Below, one piece after another: positions 24,685-34,202 of a stretch of DNA of 64,000 bases; position 1 is the first letter of the stretch; each line of letters starts with the position of its first letter. Position numbers and translations under genes: made by a program. The notes under the pieces were generated by a model. That model was not told the origin of the DNA, did not search any database, and worked only from the letters and a program-made list of their open reading frames with translations. Source of the stretch: Cristatella mucedo (taxonomy: Eukaryota; Bryozoa; Phylactolaemata; Cristatellidae); contig WPIO01000006.1 in NCBI GenBank assembly GCA_009760855.2, positions 1-64,000 on the forward strand, read 5' to 3'.

Positions 24685-25215
24685 ATAATAGCTCAGTAAT
24701 TAAGCCGGTTCCTTTCACGACCTCGGCTCCGAGGTCTTGCATTCGGTCCTTCCAGTGGGAAATTCTTTATAGCTACTACAAGCGGCGGTGAAAGTCGTAA
24801 ACTCTCTTCTGTCGCTTTACAAAAAGAGGCTGTTTATTCAGCTAGCATTTTGTTCTGTTTTCGTTTGGTTAGCCTGGATGGTGCACTAGGTAAAGGTGAT
24901 GCTTTTACGACCACTTTTCTGAAGTCGTGGGTTCGTTTCCTATGATTGAGCCATCGTTAATCGCCACTGCAAGGCTTGGTGAAAGATGTAAACGCTCGTC
25001 TGTCGCTAAACAAAAGAAGCTTTTCCATCAGGTATGATTTTTATGGTAAGTCGTGATGAGGCGCTACCAAAGATGGTTGCCTTCACAACCTCGGTCCCGA
25101 GGTCGTGGGTTAGATTTCTGCCCTGTGCTAGCCTGGATCGCCTCTGCAAGCGGTGGTGAAAGTCGTACAGTCTCATCTGGCGCTATACAAAAAGAGGCAG
25201 TTTTAAATTAGCTTG
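24685..25215 (+). repeat. Tandem array of three SINE-1 units
   Basis: Three head-to-tail units start near 24,685, 24,870 and 25,045, each ending in 'AAAAAGAGGC' or a variant. This is the counterpart of the five-unit array in the first duplicate. Confidence 0.75.
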
Positions 25216-25224
25216 GCTTATTTT

Positions 25225-25810
25225 TTGATGAGCCACGAGTGCTTACGACCTGTACTGGCTACCAGTCAAGCAACGGATCGACTTTAAAGTTGTGTCGCTC
25301 ACTTTTAGGTCACTTCATTCATTGGCTCCAGCCTATCTCTCATACCGAATCCTCCACCAGAATCAGCTACGTACCAAACACTTTCCGGAATTCAACACCT
25401 AGCCAATACCTCATACAAACCTCAAATCCTTAGGCGACCGTGCATTTATTTCCCATGCTCCCAAAGCCTGGAATTCCCTCCCAACTTGTATCCGAAAATC
25501 CTCTGACTTGACCACATTAAAAAGAACTTCAAAACGCACCTATTTAGTTCAGCACTGAGTGGGTCCTTGTGATTCGTCCTTCGTGTACTTATGCGTGCTG
25601 ACACTATGCGTACTGTTACTAACCACATTAGCAGGATAAATAAGTGCATGTCACCCATAACCAAGTTATTCATGTTGTTTATCAAGTATGATTTTCCTAA
25701 AATATCAATTGCGTTTCCATTTGCAGCAAATGTAAAGCACATACAAAGACACTGATCTCTCTGATAGCGCTTTATCGCATGCATTACGTCTACTAGTAAT
25801 AATATTTTTT
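25225..25810 (+). mobile_element. LINE-A 3' portion
   Basis: C-terminal ORF2 sequence ('WLQPISH' frame and 'YLSY' region) followed by the conserved tail, ending in an AATAAT run at about 25,800. Frameshifted. Confidence 0.75.
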
Positions 25811-26035
25811 CCAAAGGACCGAGCGGCAGTGGCGTATGCTGAGGCTGCGGTAGCGGTAAACCGTACAGTTTCGTCCCGCGGAGGTTAGGTCCAGCTCGAC
25901 GCAGGTAGCCACGTGTATGTACCCGTCAAAGCTGAAACGCAGTGCAGGGTGCCGGGCGTTCTTGCCACTGAGTGCTAAGCGTCAGAGGTCTATTAAGTAT
26001 AACTCGAGCTCAAGAGATCTAGTTATGCCCTAACG

Positions 26036-26185
26036 CCGAGCTGGTTTGGTCGAGCGGTTAAGGTGCTTGCCCCGACAAGGTCTGGCTGAGGTCGTGGGCT
26101 ACAGCCCGGAGGCATACGTGAAGCGCCTGAACAGAGATTTAAGTTCTCTTCGGGCGCAATACAAATGATTTATATTTTTTTAACG
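26036..26185 (+). repeat. SINE-2 copy
   Basis: The clearest member of the family. The head 'GGTTTGGTCGAGCGGTTAAG' is a good tRNA-type A-box region, followed by 'GAGGTCGTGGGCTACAGCCC' and the tail 'AAGTTCTCTTCGGGCGCAAT'. The tRNA-like part does not close into a complete cloverleaf by eye, so I do not call a tRNA gene. Confidence 0.75.
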
Positions 26186-26189
26186 TGCA

Positions 26190-26775
26190 GCACTAATAAA
26201 ATAGCAGAAGCCGAGAAAGGGTGAATTTAAGCAGCACAGGCGCAGCCCGCTCTAAGCAGTGAACACTAAACTTTAAACACTACAAAATATAAACCTTATG
26301 CACGAAGCACGAAAAGATAAACCCTAAAACACTCAACCATATACCGGGGTAAACGTCCTACAACAGGGGGGAACTTCCGGGGGAAATGTCCAGGGGGAAC
26401 GTCCAGGATAAAAAATTCCGTATCCCTAGTTCTATATACTTCATAAATAATGCAAACTGTACGTTTTGCCGAACTAAAACCTACTTCAGGCCATTTAAAC
26501 TTTTCTTGAGAGGCCAGACAAACGTCGAGATTGTTATGAAACACCACGGTATAAAGTCCAAGAAAGTGACGCTTGTGCGGTGATGTATTGTAGCACAGTC
26601 GAATGCTTCACAAAGTCACAAGACTAAGTGAGTATATGCAGAGTGTTTCATGCCCACTCAAAAGCTAAGCGATTTTTTAGCTTACCGACTTCGTTTAATG
26701 CAAGAGATGGATCATTTGTTCACCGGGACATGACTTATATGTTCACCGGGAGCGGAGACAGGCGTCAGTTTGACG
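26190..26775. other. Unassigned stretch
   Basis: No gene is recognised. A few degenerate ~17-bp repeats built on 'GGGGGAACGTCCAGG' lie at 26,340-26,410, and a short direct repeat 'TGTTCACCGGGA' at 26,717 and 26,741. Confidence 0.4.
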
Positions 26776-27036
26776 GCGAGATCCGCTCAGGTTAGAATGG
26801 AGCGTGGTCAGACTAAGAACGATCAGGATGTGGACCAACTTCAATGCTCCATTAGATAAAGAGCGGTCAGGATATAGAACAAATACTGTAATCCATTAGA
26901 CAAAGAGTGAAAGGATGGTAAGCTGTCGCAGGAGGCAGCTAATAAATTACAGGCAGAAGGGAATAGGCCGAGGACTGACACCGAGAGCTAGGGTCCAGAA
27001 AAAGCAGCTATGCTCAACGTCAAGAAGGCAGAGATA

Positions 27037-27735
27037 CAGAGAGACAGAGACAAAGACAGCGATAGAGACAGAGACAGAGACAGAGACAGACAGAGACAGA
27101 TAGAGACAGACGGAGACAGACAGAGACAGACGGAGACAGACGGAGACAGACCGAGACAGACGGAGACAGACGGAGACAGACGGAGACGGACGGAGACAGA
27201 CGGAGACAGAAGGAGACAGACGGAGACAGACGGAGATAGACGGAGACAGACGGAGACAGACAGAGACAGACAGAGACAGACAGAGACAGACAGAGACTGA
27301 CAGAGACGGACAGAGACGGAGAGAGACAGACCGAGACAGACCGAGACAGACGGAGACAGACGGAGACAGACGGAGACAGACCGAGACAGACGGAGACAGA
27401 CGGAAACAGACGGAGACAGACGGAGACAAACAGAGACAGACGGAGACAGACGGAGACAGACGGAGACAGACGGAGACAGAGGGAGACAGGCGGAGACAGA
27501 CAGAGAGAGACAGAGACAGACAGAGACAGACGGAGGAAACCCGAGACAGACGGAGACAGACGGAGGCAGACGGAGGCAGACGGAGACAGACGGAGACAGA
27601 CAGAGACAGACAGAGACAGACAGAGACAGACAGAGACAGACAGAGACTGACAGAGACTGACAGAGACGGACAGAGAGGGACAGAGACAGACAGAGACGGA
27701 CAGAGACGGACAGAGACGGACAGTGACAGACAGAG
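27037..27735. repeat. 10-bp tandem array (CGGAGACAGA-type units), about 70 copies
   Basis: The units CGGAGACAGA and CAGAGACAGA, with point variants, run in strict 10-bp register for about 700 bp. No internal length changes are visible from 27,091 on. The array interrupts the LTR between 'GAGCTCAGGGCTGCAG'-side sequence and its upstream part. Because 10 is not a multiple of 3, every frame reads a 10-residue repeat. A 287-codon minus-strand frame (Ser/Val/Cys/Leu) stays open across it. I treat that as a repeat artefact. Confidence 0.95.
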
Positions 27736-27855
27736 AGCAAAGAAAGGATGACAGACAGAGCTCAGGGCTGCAGACTCGGTAGTCGATGCGAGACTACGAT
27801 TCGAGAGCACGAGACTTGAACCTACGACGACGTACAGCTAAGTGAAACTTAGACT

Positions 27856-28305
27856 GTGTCGTTTTTCCACACAGCAGGGAGCCAGCTGATGCCCAATATT
27901 GACAGTTTATTACCAACGCACGGAGCCAAAGAGCTCACAGCTCCCTTAGCCCCTACACTCCCTCGACTCATCTTCCACTCCTCCAGTCCCCTGGTTGACC
28001 ACGATGATTCATAGAGGACCACAACTGTGCAGTGGTGACCCTGATGGTGAATCCCCCATCTGACCACCAGCTGGTTACCGGCCTGTGTCCATGCCACATC
28101 ACAGGCGGACTACAGCTGTGCACTGGCCGACCCTGATGGTGAATTCACCATCTGGTTACCAGCTGGTTGCAGGCCTGTGTCCATGCCACATCACAGGCGG
28201 ACCACAAAAGTGAACCCCGCCTCTCGGTGGTGCTTCTAACAGCTCACCAGTGGCTTATCAGAGGAGCCTGCATACAATACATACATACATTCGCACATAC
28301 GAACT
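27856..28305. repeat. Insertion in LTR-A with a 92-bp tandem duplication
   Basis: LTR similarity stops after 'ACTTAGACTGTG' and resumes near 'ACAGACTGCACGG' (about 28,305). The insert holds two tandem copies of a ~92-bp unit (28,017-28,107 and 28,108-28,199), each with 'CCTGTGTCCATGCCACATCA', plus the start of a third. Its origin is unknown. Confidence 0.65.
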
Positions 28306-28719
28306 ACAGACTGCACGGTTGTGTACTGTCGGCTACTCAGCTGCTCAAATATTGAGGTGCTGTAGCGGTCCGCCTTCGGGGTCGGGACCATTGCTAGCGA
28401 TGCAGGCGCGTGGTAGCTTATTGTAGTCGGGCTTCGGGCGTTCTCGCGCAGTTAACGCTGTCGGTCCGTGGCGCGCCGCGAAAGTGAGTATGGTAGTGTA
28501 TCATACTCTGGCTTCAGGAGTTCGGGCAGTTCACTCCGTCGGTGCAGTTCCCGCCGCGTAAAGCGCTTTCACCGCCGGCTAAACACTACTAACAGGGCGA
28601 CAATAAACTGTTGCTTTTGACACATAGTTGTGGCCGCTTGTTTTTTAACCGTGCTGCAGCTCTGCACTATACCGTCCACCGGTAAAAATTTGGGGGACTA
28701 CCATCTGGGCGGTTACATT

Positions 28720-30379
28720 TGATGACCTTTCTTTTTGGCCAGTAAAGCTCGTAACCTTCCAGATTGGACCAGGGAATGGCGTCGCTTGACCGCTCGGACC
28801 TCCAGCCCAGCGTTTGACATCATGCAGTTGAGCCTGAATGACCGCGCTATTTTAGCTTCGCTTAGCCACGATGTAACGGAGCGTTTACGAGCGCTAAGGA
28901 AGAGAATGCCAAGCTGCGCACTGCGGCTGCCTGACGGGTGGGCCGCTCCAGCGCCGGCACACCAGCCGGGTCGGTAGCCTTACCGCCGACCTGCACCTTG
29001 TCATCTGTGCCATGCGGCCTTCGCACGGTTCTTCATTCGCTGCCGCAGTACGCGGTCGGGCCGACGCCGCGCCCGGAGGGCTCCGCCCCGTCCACCGCTT
29101 CCTCCAATCCCCCTCCACCACCAAAGGTTACGCCCCGTACGCTGCGGCCTATATCTAGCAACGCCCTCAGTGGCATTTGACAGGAGCACGGAGGCCCTAT
29201 TGCTGAAACTTGAGCCGTCCCGGGGGACCTCCTGACCGCGGTGGATTAGCGATTATGAGGTGTTTTCCAGGTCCTGCGGATGCTCTCCGGACCTCCCGCT
29301 ACTGCGCTTGCGCTCATACTTTCGCGGCTGAGCGCTTAATGTAGATCGCTCGGTCTATGAACGGCTCTGAGATGAGCCAGGCCAACGACCTGCATTCGAG
29401 GTAATGAAAGTAGAACTGGTGCGGACGTTCACTTCTGGCGTGTGTCTCGATGCTGCTCGCGGGCCCTGCACGATTGTCGCCAGGGTGCGGCACAAAGTGT
29501 TTACAACCGTCGCTTACCCTACTCCTCCACAGGCGGACCGTGACGCTATGGTCTTCTCCATGTTCGTTGAGGGCCTTCATCCCGAGATTAGCGGCGCCGT
29601 CTTTGCCAAAGAATGGGCCTGCCTAGACGAGGCCCTAGGTTTTGCTGAAAGATATGAAGCCAAATCTCGCTTCTTATGTCGCACGGCTGCTTCCGTCGCC
29701 CACGCCGGCGATCAAGGCCGCCATTACCACTCGAAAGTGATAGGGTCCCTATTTCGCCAGATGCAGAGGGTAAGTAGGATGCAATGGCCGGGCAAATGAC
29801 CCAGCTGTGTGACTGATTGCCAAGGGAAAGAGGGAAAACTTCGACTCCAGTCGTTGGCAATCGTACAATCCCCGGCCGGCGCAGCTTAAGGCCTTTAATT
29901 CTTTATCCGGCTTCACTGCCAAGGAAGGCCGCCCCCTCTGCAAGATTTGTTCCAAACCAGGCCACACTGCTGGTAACAGCCCACAGGCCGACATGAATAT
30001 CGGGCGTAGGCCATTCACACACAACAGTCGACGGTCCGAAGACCAAGTGCAGGCGGCCATGTGTCACAGGGATGGCAAGGCGGATGCAGAACGAGGCAGG
30101 CCGGTTCATTACGAGTCGGCTGATCGAAGCCTTATCGAGCCAGTACGCTACGATCCAGGAGGCTCCCCTCCACACGTTTTAGCCTGGCAACCTCATGGTT
30201 CGGATTCTTTCGGTTCCCTCGGTGCGAGTGGGAACGCGAACCACGCTTCGTCTGGATACGTTCGACGTCGACCGGCGTCCACACCTACCTCAAGGCCGGC
30301 AAGGCATCGGAGAGCGGTTTCGGTCGTGTTGGCTGCGGTCGGTGGGACACTCGGTCGGCACCGTCACAACAGGAGTAAC
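28720..30379 (+). pseudogene. gag pseudogene of the LTR element, older copy
   Basis: Aligns by eye with the gag of the next copy (31,309 onward), beginning with the equivalent ATGGCGTCG at about 28,776. Several frameshifts break it. Blocks match the retrotransposon gag region near 29,160-29,420 and 29,520-29,700. It retains a zinc-knuckle-like 'LCKICSKPGHTAGN' (29,938-29,980; C-x2-C-x4-H, final Cys not conserved) that is missing from the second copy. Similarity to the second copy ends at about 'CACAACAGGAG' (30,365-30,376), and LTR-B follows at once. The protease region, polypurine tract and first bases of the LTR have therefore been deleted here. Confidence 0.75.
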
Positions 30380-31251
30380 TAGCCGCGATGGGAGCCCTTG
30401 CCTTAGACGGGGGGGGGTCGACTAGGGCGCCTAGTACAGACCCAGCTCCTGACTCACCTAGCTCAGGTTAGAATGGAGCTTTATGCAGGCGATGCGGTTA
30501 GGAGATGGAGCGACTAATGTGGTTGTCTTAGCGGGTTCGACTTGGACAGCTAGTACAAGCCCGACTCCTGGTCTACCCGCTAAAGTTAGAATGAAGCCTG
30601 GTGCAGATGTTGCGGTCAGGATGTGCACCGACTAATATGCTGAAGTAGAAATAGCAGCGGCGCGCGAGGTCAGGAGTTGAGAGGGGAGAGAATATAATGA
30701 GACGAGTGAGACCTTACTCAGACAGCTTGGGTAGTCGAGCAGAGACTACGCCCCGAGAGCTCAGGGCTGCAGCTTCGGAGTCGAGGCGAGACTACGCTTC
30801 GAGAGCACGAGAGACGAACCTACGGCGACGAACAGCTAAGTGTAACTTAGACTGCGCAGTTGTGTTCTGCCGGCTACTCAGTTAGCTGCTCGTATCTTGG
30901 GGTGCTGTAGCAACCCGCCTTCGCAATTGCTAGCGACGCGCGCATAGGTTAGTGTATTATACGCGGGCTTCGGGAGTTCGCGCAGTTAACTCCGTCGGTC
31001 CGGTACGCGCCGTGTAAACGCACAGGGTAGTTGGCTATACTCGGGCTTCGGGAGTTCGCGCAGTTAACTCCGTCGGTCCGGTACGCGCCGCGTAAAGCGC
31101 TTGCGCCGGCGCGTAACCACTACTAACAGGCCCACAATAAACTGTTGCTTTCGGCACCCAGCTGTGGCCGCCTGTGTTTTAACCGCACGGCAGCACTGCA
31201 TCACACAGTCCACCGGTAGAGAACCGGGGGACGAACCTCTACGCGGTTACA
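30380..31251 (+). mobile_element. LTR-B (shared, truncated at its left end)
   Basis: 872 bp matching LTR-C (34,225-35,019) almost base for base, ending '...CGCGGTTACA'. Compared with LTR-C it lacks the first ~22 bp (the TG end) and carries an extra ~77-bp copy of the subrepeat containing 'GGGCTTCGGGAGTTCGCGCA' (30,963 and 31,043). The very high identity to LTR-C suggests that B and C come from one late insertion or from gene conversion. Confidence 0.85.
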
Positions 31252-31253
31252 TT

Positions 31254-31264
31254 TGGTGACCCTG
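31254..31264 (+). promoter_or_regulatory. Putative primer-binding site, tRNA-Trp-like
   Basis: Immediately 3' of LTR-B (two bases after '...TTACA') comes TGGTGACCCTG. TGGTGACCC matches the 3' end complement of tRNA-Trp, which primes elements of the CsRn1/kabuki group. Only about nine bases match. The older copy has 'TTTGATGACC' at 28,720. Confidence 0.5.
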
Positions 31265-31308
31265 CTTTTGATTCGAAACACTTGCAACCTTCTTGATTGG
31301 ACGTGGGG

Positions 31309-32589
31309 ATGGCGTCGTTTAACGGTTCGGGGCTGTTGAATAACTCCGACCCAACGTTCGACATTCTGCAGGCGAGCATAAACGATCGCGCTATTTTTGC
31401 TTCGATCAGTCGCGATTTGACTGAGCGTTTACGCGTGCTTGAGGAAGAGAACGCGCAGCTACGCGCGGCGGCGGCTTCGCGGGTTAGCCGCCCCAGCGCC
31501 AGCACACCAGCCGGGTCGGTAACTTCGCCGCCGACAGCAACCCCGCCAGCTGCGCCGCACGGTGCTCCAACCGTACTTCATTTGCCGTCACAGCACGCGG
31601 TCGGTCCTTTACCGCTCCCGGAGGGGTACGCTGCGTCCACTGCTTTGCGACCCGCTGAAGGTTACGCCCCGTACGTTACTACGTACCCAGCAGGAATCGC
31701 TCCGCCACACGCTGCTGATGCTTCGCACGCTGCGACCGCTATCCTTTTTGCACCCCTCGCGGAGCCTTTTTCTGCTAACCCTGCTTCCGGTGGCGCGGTA
31801 AACTATGCGCGGGCGGACCATGCGGAAAACCCACAGGCACACTCGGGCGCCGCCCTTACTTTCGCGCCGGCGGCTAAAGCAGGCGGAGACTACGCCCGAC
31901 CGGCCGCTAGCCCGCGCGCTGAGCACACTCCACGCACGGCTGAGCCGGCATTGCCGAGCCGGATCTTCGTTATGCCCGCACCCACAGCCGCGTTTGACGG
32001 GAGCCTAGAGGCCCAATCGCTGAAACTGGCACCTTTCCGGGGGGACCTGACGGACTCCTTCCCACGGTGGATCAGCGATTACGAGGTGCTTTCTAGGTCC
32101 TGCGGATGGTCTCCGGACCTCCAGCTATTGCGCTTGGGCGCATACTTTCGCGGCCGAGCGCTCGACGTATATCGCTCGGTCTATGAACGGCTCTGCGCTG
32201 AGCCTGGCCAGCGATGTACATTTGAGGAAATGAAAGGTGAACTGGTGAGAACGTTCACTGCTGGCGTGCGTCGCGATTCTGCTCGCGGGGCCCTACACGG
32301 TTGTCGCCAGGGCGCTTTGCAAAGCGTTTATGATTTCTACAGACACCTTGTAGATACTGCCGCCGTTGCTCACCCTACTACTCCGCAGGCGGACCGTGAT
32401 GCTATGGTTCTCTCCTTGTTTGTTGGGGGCCTTCATCCCGAGATTAGCGGAGCTGTCTTTGCCAAAGACTGTGCCTGCCTAGACGAAGCTCTAGCTTTCG
32501 CTGAAAGATGCGAAGCCAACCCTCACTTCTTCAGTCGCGGGGCTGCTTCTGCTGCGCACGCCGGCGACCAAGGCCGCCCATACCCATGA
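31309..32589 (+). CDS. gag-like protein of the LTR retrotransposon
   Basis: Retrotransposon gag-type protein. The start at 31309 is preferred over 31297 because the equivalent ATG is kept in the older copy. The N-terminus has a short predicted coiled coil ('LTERLRVLEEENAQL', about residues 38-52), then an Ala/Pro-rich low-complexity stretch (about 55-215). A capsid-like helical domain follows, resembling the retrotransposon gag family (about 230-415, with 'LKLAPFRGDLTDSFPRWI' and 'GLHPEISGAVF'). The frame meets TGA at 32587-32589 but stays in the same frame after it. In a related position the older copy has a zinc knuckle, absent here. The product would package element RNA. The element lacks pol, so this copy is non-autonomous. 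Confidence 0.8.
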   Translation: MASFNGSGLLNNSDPTFDILQASINDRAIFASISRDLTERLRVLEEENAQLRAAAASRVSRPSASTPAGSVTSPPTATPPAAPHGAPTVLHLPSQHAVGPLPLPEGYAASTALRPAEGYAPYVTTYPAGIAPPHAADASHAATAILFAPLAEPFSANPASGGAVNYARADHAENPQAHSGAALTFAPAAKAGGDYARPAASPRAEHTPRTAEPALPSRIFVMPAPTAAFDGSLEAQSLKLAPFRGDLTDSFPRWISDYEVLSRSCGWSPDLQLLRLGAYFRGRALDVYRSVYERLCAEPGQRCTFEEMKGELVRTFTAGVRRDSARGALHGCRQGALQSVYDFYRHLVDTAAVAHPTTPQADRDAMVLSLFVGGLHPEISGAVFAKDCACLDEALAFAERCEANPHFFSRGAASAAHAGDQGRPYP

Positions 32590-34032
32590 GGAAAGGATAG
32601 GGCCCCTATTTCGCGTGATATAGAGAGTAAGGTGGGTGCATTGACCGAGCAAATGACCCAGGTGTGTGACCTGCTTGCCAAGGGTCAGAGGAGAACCCTC
32701 GAACCCCCCACAAAGCACTCGTATCAGCCGCGAGGTAGGCCGTTCGTACAGAACAGTCGGCGGCCCGACTACCGGGTTCAGGCTGTCATGGGCTACAGAG
32801 ATAGATGGGTGGACGCAGGACGTGGCAGAACGTCCCAGTACGGGTCAGCTTATCGAAGCCACGGAGAGTACGGGCCAGCATACCCCAGTCGCGAGGGTTC
32901 ACGGCCACACTCGGGGGATTGGCGACCATTCGGGTCGGTGTCGCCCGGTTCTCTTGGTCCGAGTGGGTACGTGGGCCGTGCTTCGGCTGGTTGGGCACCT
33001 TGGCTCTCGACAGGCGTCCATACCTATCCCAGGGCTTACCAGGCCTCTGAGAGTGGTTTCGGTCTTCATGGCTACGGCTTCCGGGAGGCTCGACTGGCCC
33101 CGCCACAACAGGAGCCACTACCGCCGGCGCCGATGAGGCAGGAAGTGGTGGGCACCAGTGCCCATGCACCGCACACTCTTGCACCGGTGATGGTGAATGA
33201 GGTGCTAGTTACCGGACTTTAGGACACAGGTGCCAATATCTCCCTGATGGCAGCCTCTTTTGCCCGCCAGCTGTGCCTTCCCTTGTCGATAGAGTCAGTT
33301 CGGGCGTCCAGTATCACGGGTTCTTCCCTGCCTATAATAGGGGCCGTGACAGTGAGCGTGCAAGTGGGAGGCATCACCCGCGAGCACCAATTCTATATCA
33401 CTACCGAGTCTCTGCAGCCGCTGCTGCTGGGAACTGACTTTCTTGTCTCCCTGCCGCCGGTCACCTACGACTATGGGCGTGGAACCGTGCAGGTGGGTGA
33501 CCACCATCTACCACTGGTGGGTCACTCGGAGGCTTTAGCTCCGCCACAACAGATTCGCCGAGCTACGGTCAGGCAGAGCAAGTCACCGAAGCTGGTGGAT
33601 GCGAAGCTAGGCATAGTAGGCAAAACTAATGCCAGTGTTTCAGTTGCAGGTGACGTTAAACCGACGCCGAGGCCTCGGATTCGTCCACGTCAACCACTGC
33701 CAACCGGCTTGGATGCGAACATTCCTACGGTTACTAGGTTCTCGGTTGCAACGCCGGCAGCTGTGGACCCGGCTCCACCACAGTTTCGCGGCAGCGATGC
33801 GGTTCCGCCGGAGCCAACTTCACGGACAGGTCACCGTATCAAGGCCTCTACGTATGGCATAGCTGAAGTTGGAGCCACACGTCCGAGCCCTCGCCCTCTG
33901 GCCGAGCGGCAGGGCGACCCAGGAGACGACGACCGCCGTTCTTCAGCTGGGCAGGATGATAGCCAATGCCATTTGCTGCGCGGCGACCGCGAGCGTAGGC
34001 CTAATCCTCGGTATCGAGATATGAGGTGCTAA
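32590..34032 (+). pseudogene. gag C-terminus and retropepsin-like protease, same frame
   Basis: The gag frame resumes after the TGA (32632 onward) with basic, Arg/Gly/Tyr-rich nucleic-acid-binding-like sequence. It stops again at TAG 33220-33222. Directly after that TAG comes 'DTGANISLM' (33223 on), the active-site motif of retroviral-type aspartic proteases. It is followed about 70 codons later by 'LLLGTDFLVSLPPV', the usual second landmark. The frame ends at 34032 with no reverse transcriptase, RNase H or integrase before LTR-C. All three open segments are in one frame, so two stop codons are the only breaks. Confidence 0.7.
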
Positions 34033-34185
34033 TGCGAAGCTACCGCAGCATTGCATTAACACCACCCCGGACGGGCCAAAGTGTCGGATCAGTCCGTTAT
34101 GGGGCTCCATGCTTTTTTTCCCACTTGGGCCAGTGGGTTTTTTTAACGCCGGACCCCGGACTGATCAGAAACGAGGCCGTATCTC

Positions 34186-34202
34186 GCGAGGAAGGAGAGT
34201 AA
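34186..34202 (+). promoter_or_regulatory. Polypurine tract before LTR-C
   Basis: The purine-rich 'GCGAGGAAGGAGAGTAA' lies directly upstream of the TG that starts LTR-C, where the plus-strand primer of an LTR element is expected. Confidence 0.55.

Larger units (their letters stand above)
26776..28719 (+). mobile_element. Degenerate LTR (LTR-A) of the gag-pro element, expanded and interrupted
   Basis: LTR-A matches the other two LTRs at its left part ('CTCAGGTTAGAATGGAGC', 26,788-26,805), in its middle ('GAGAGCACGAGA' and 'CAGCTAAGTG', 27,800-27,843) and from 28,305 to 28,719, ending '...CGGTTACA'. Two additions make it about 1.1 kb longer than the others: the 10-bp array at 27,037-27,735 and a ~450-bp insertion at about 27,856-28,305. 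The left border is uncertain. Confidence 0.7.

Noticed and set aside
21805-25215. Cluster of tRNA genes
   Set aside because: The units have tRNA-like promoter boxes but no complete cloverleaf, carry ~100 bp of shared non-tRNA body and end in a common tail. They fit a SINE better.
27037-27735. CRISPR-like array
   Set aside because: Units are contiguous 10-mers without spacers, in an animal genome and inside an LTR.
26947-27810. 287- and 250-codon minus-strand frames rich in Ser, Val, Cys and Leu
   Set aside because: They are translations of the 10-bp array. Any repeat unit without stops gives open frames, and nothing outside the array supports a gene.
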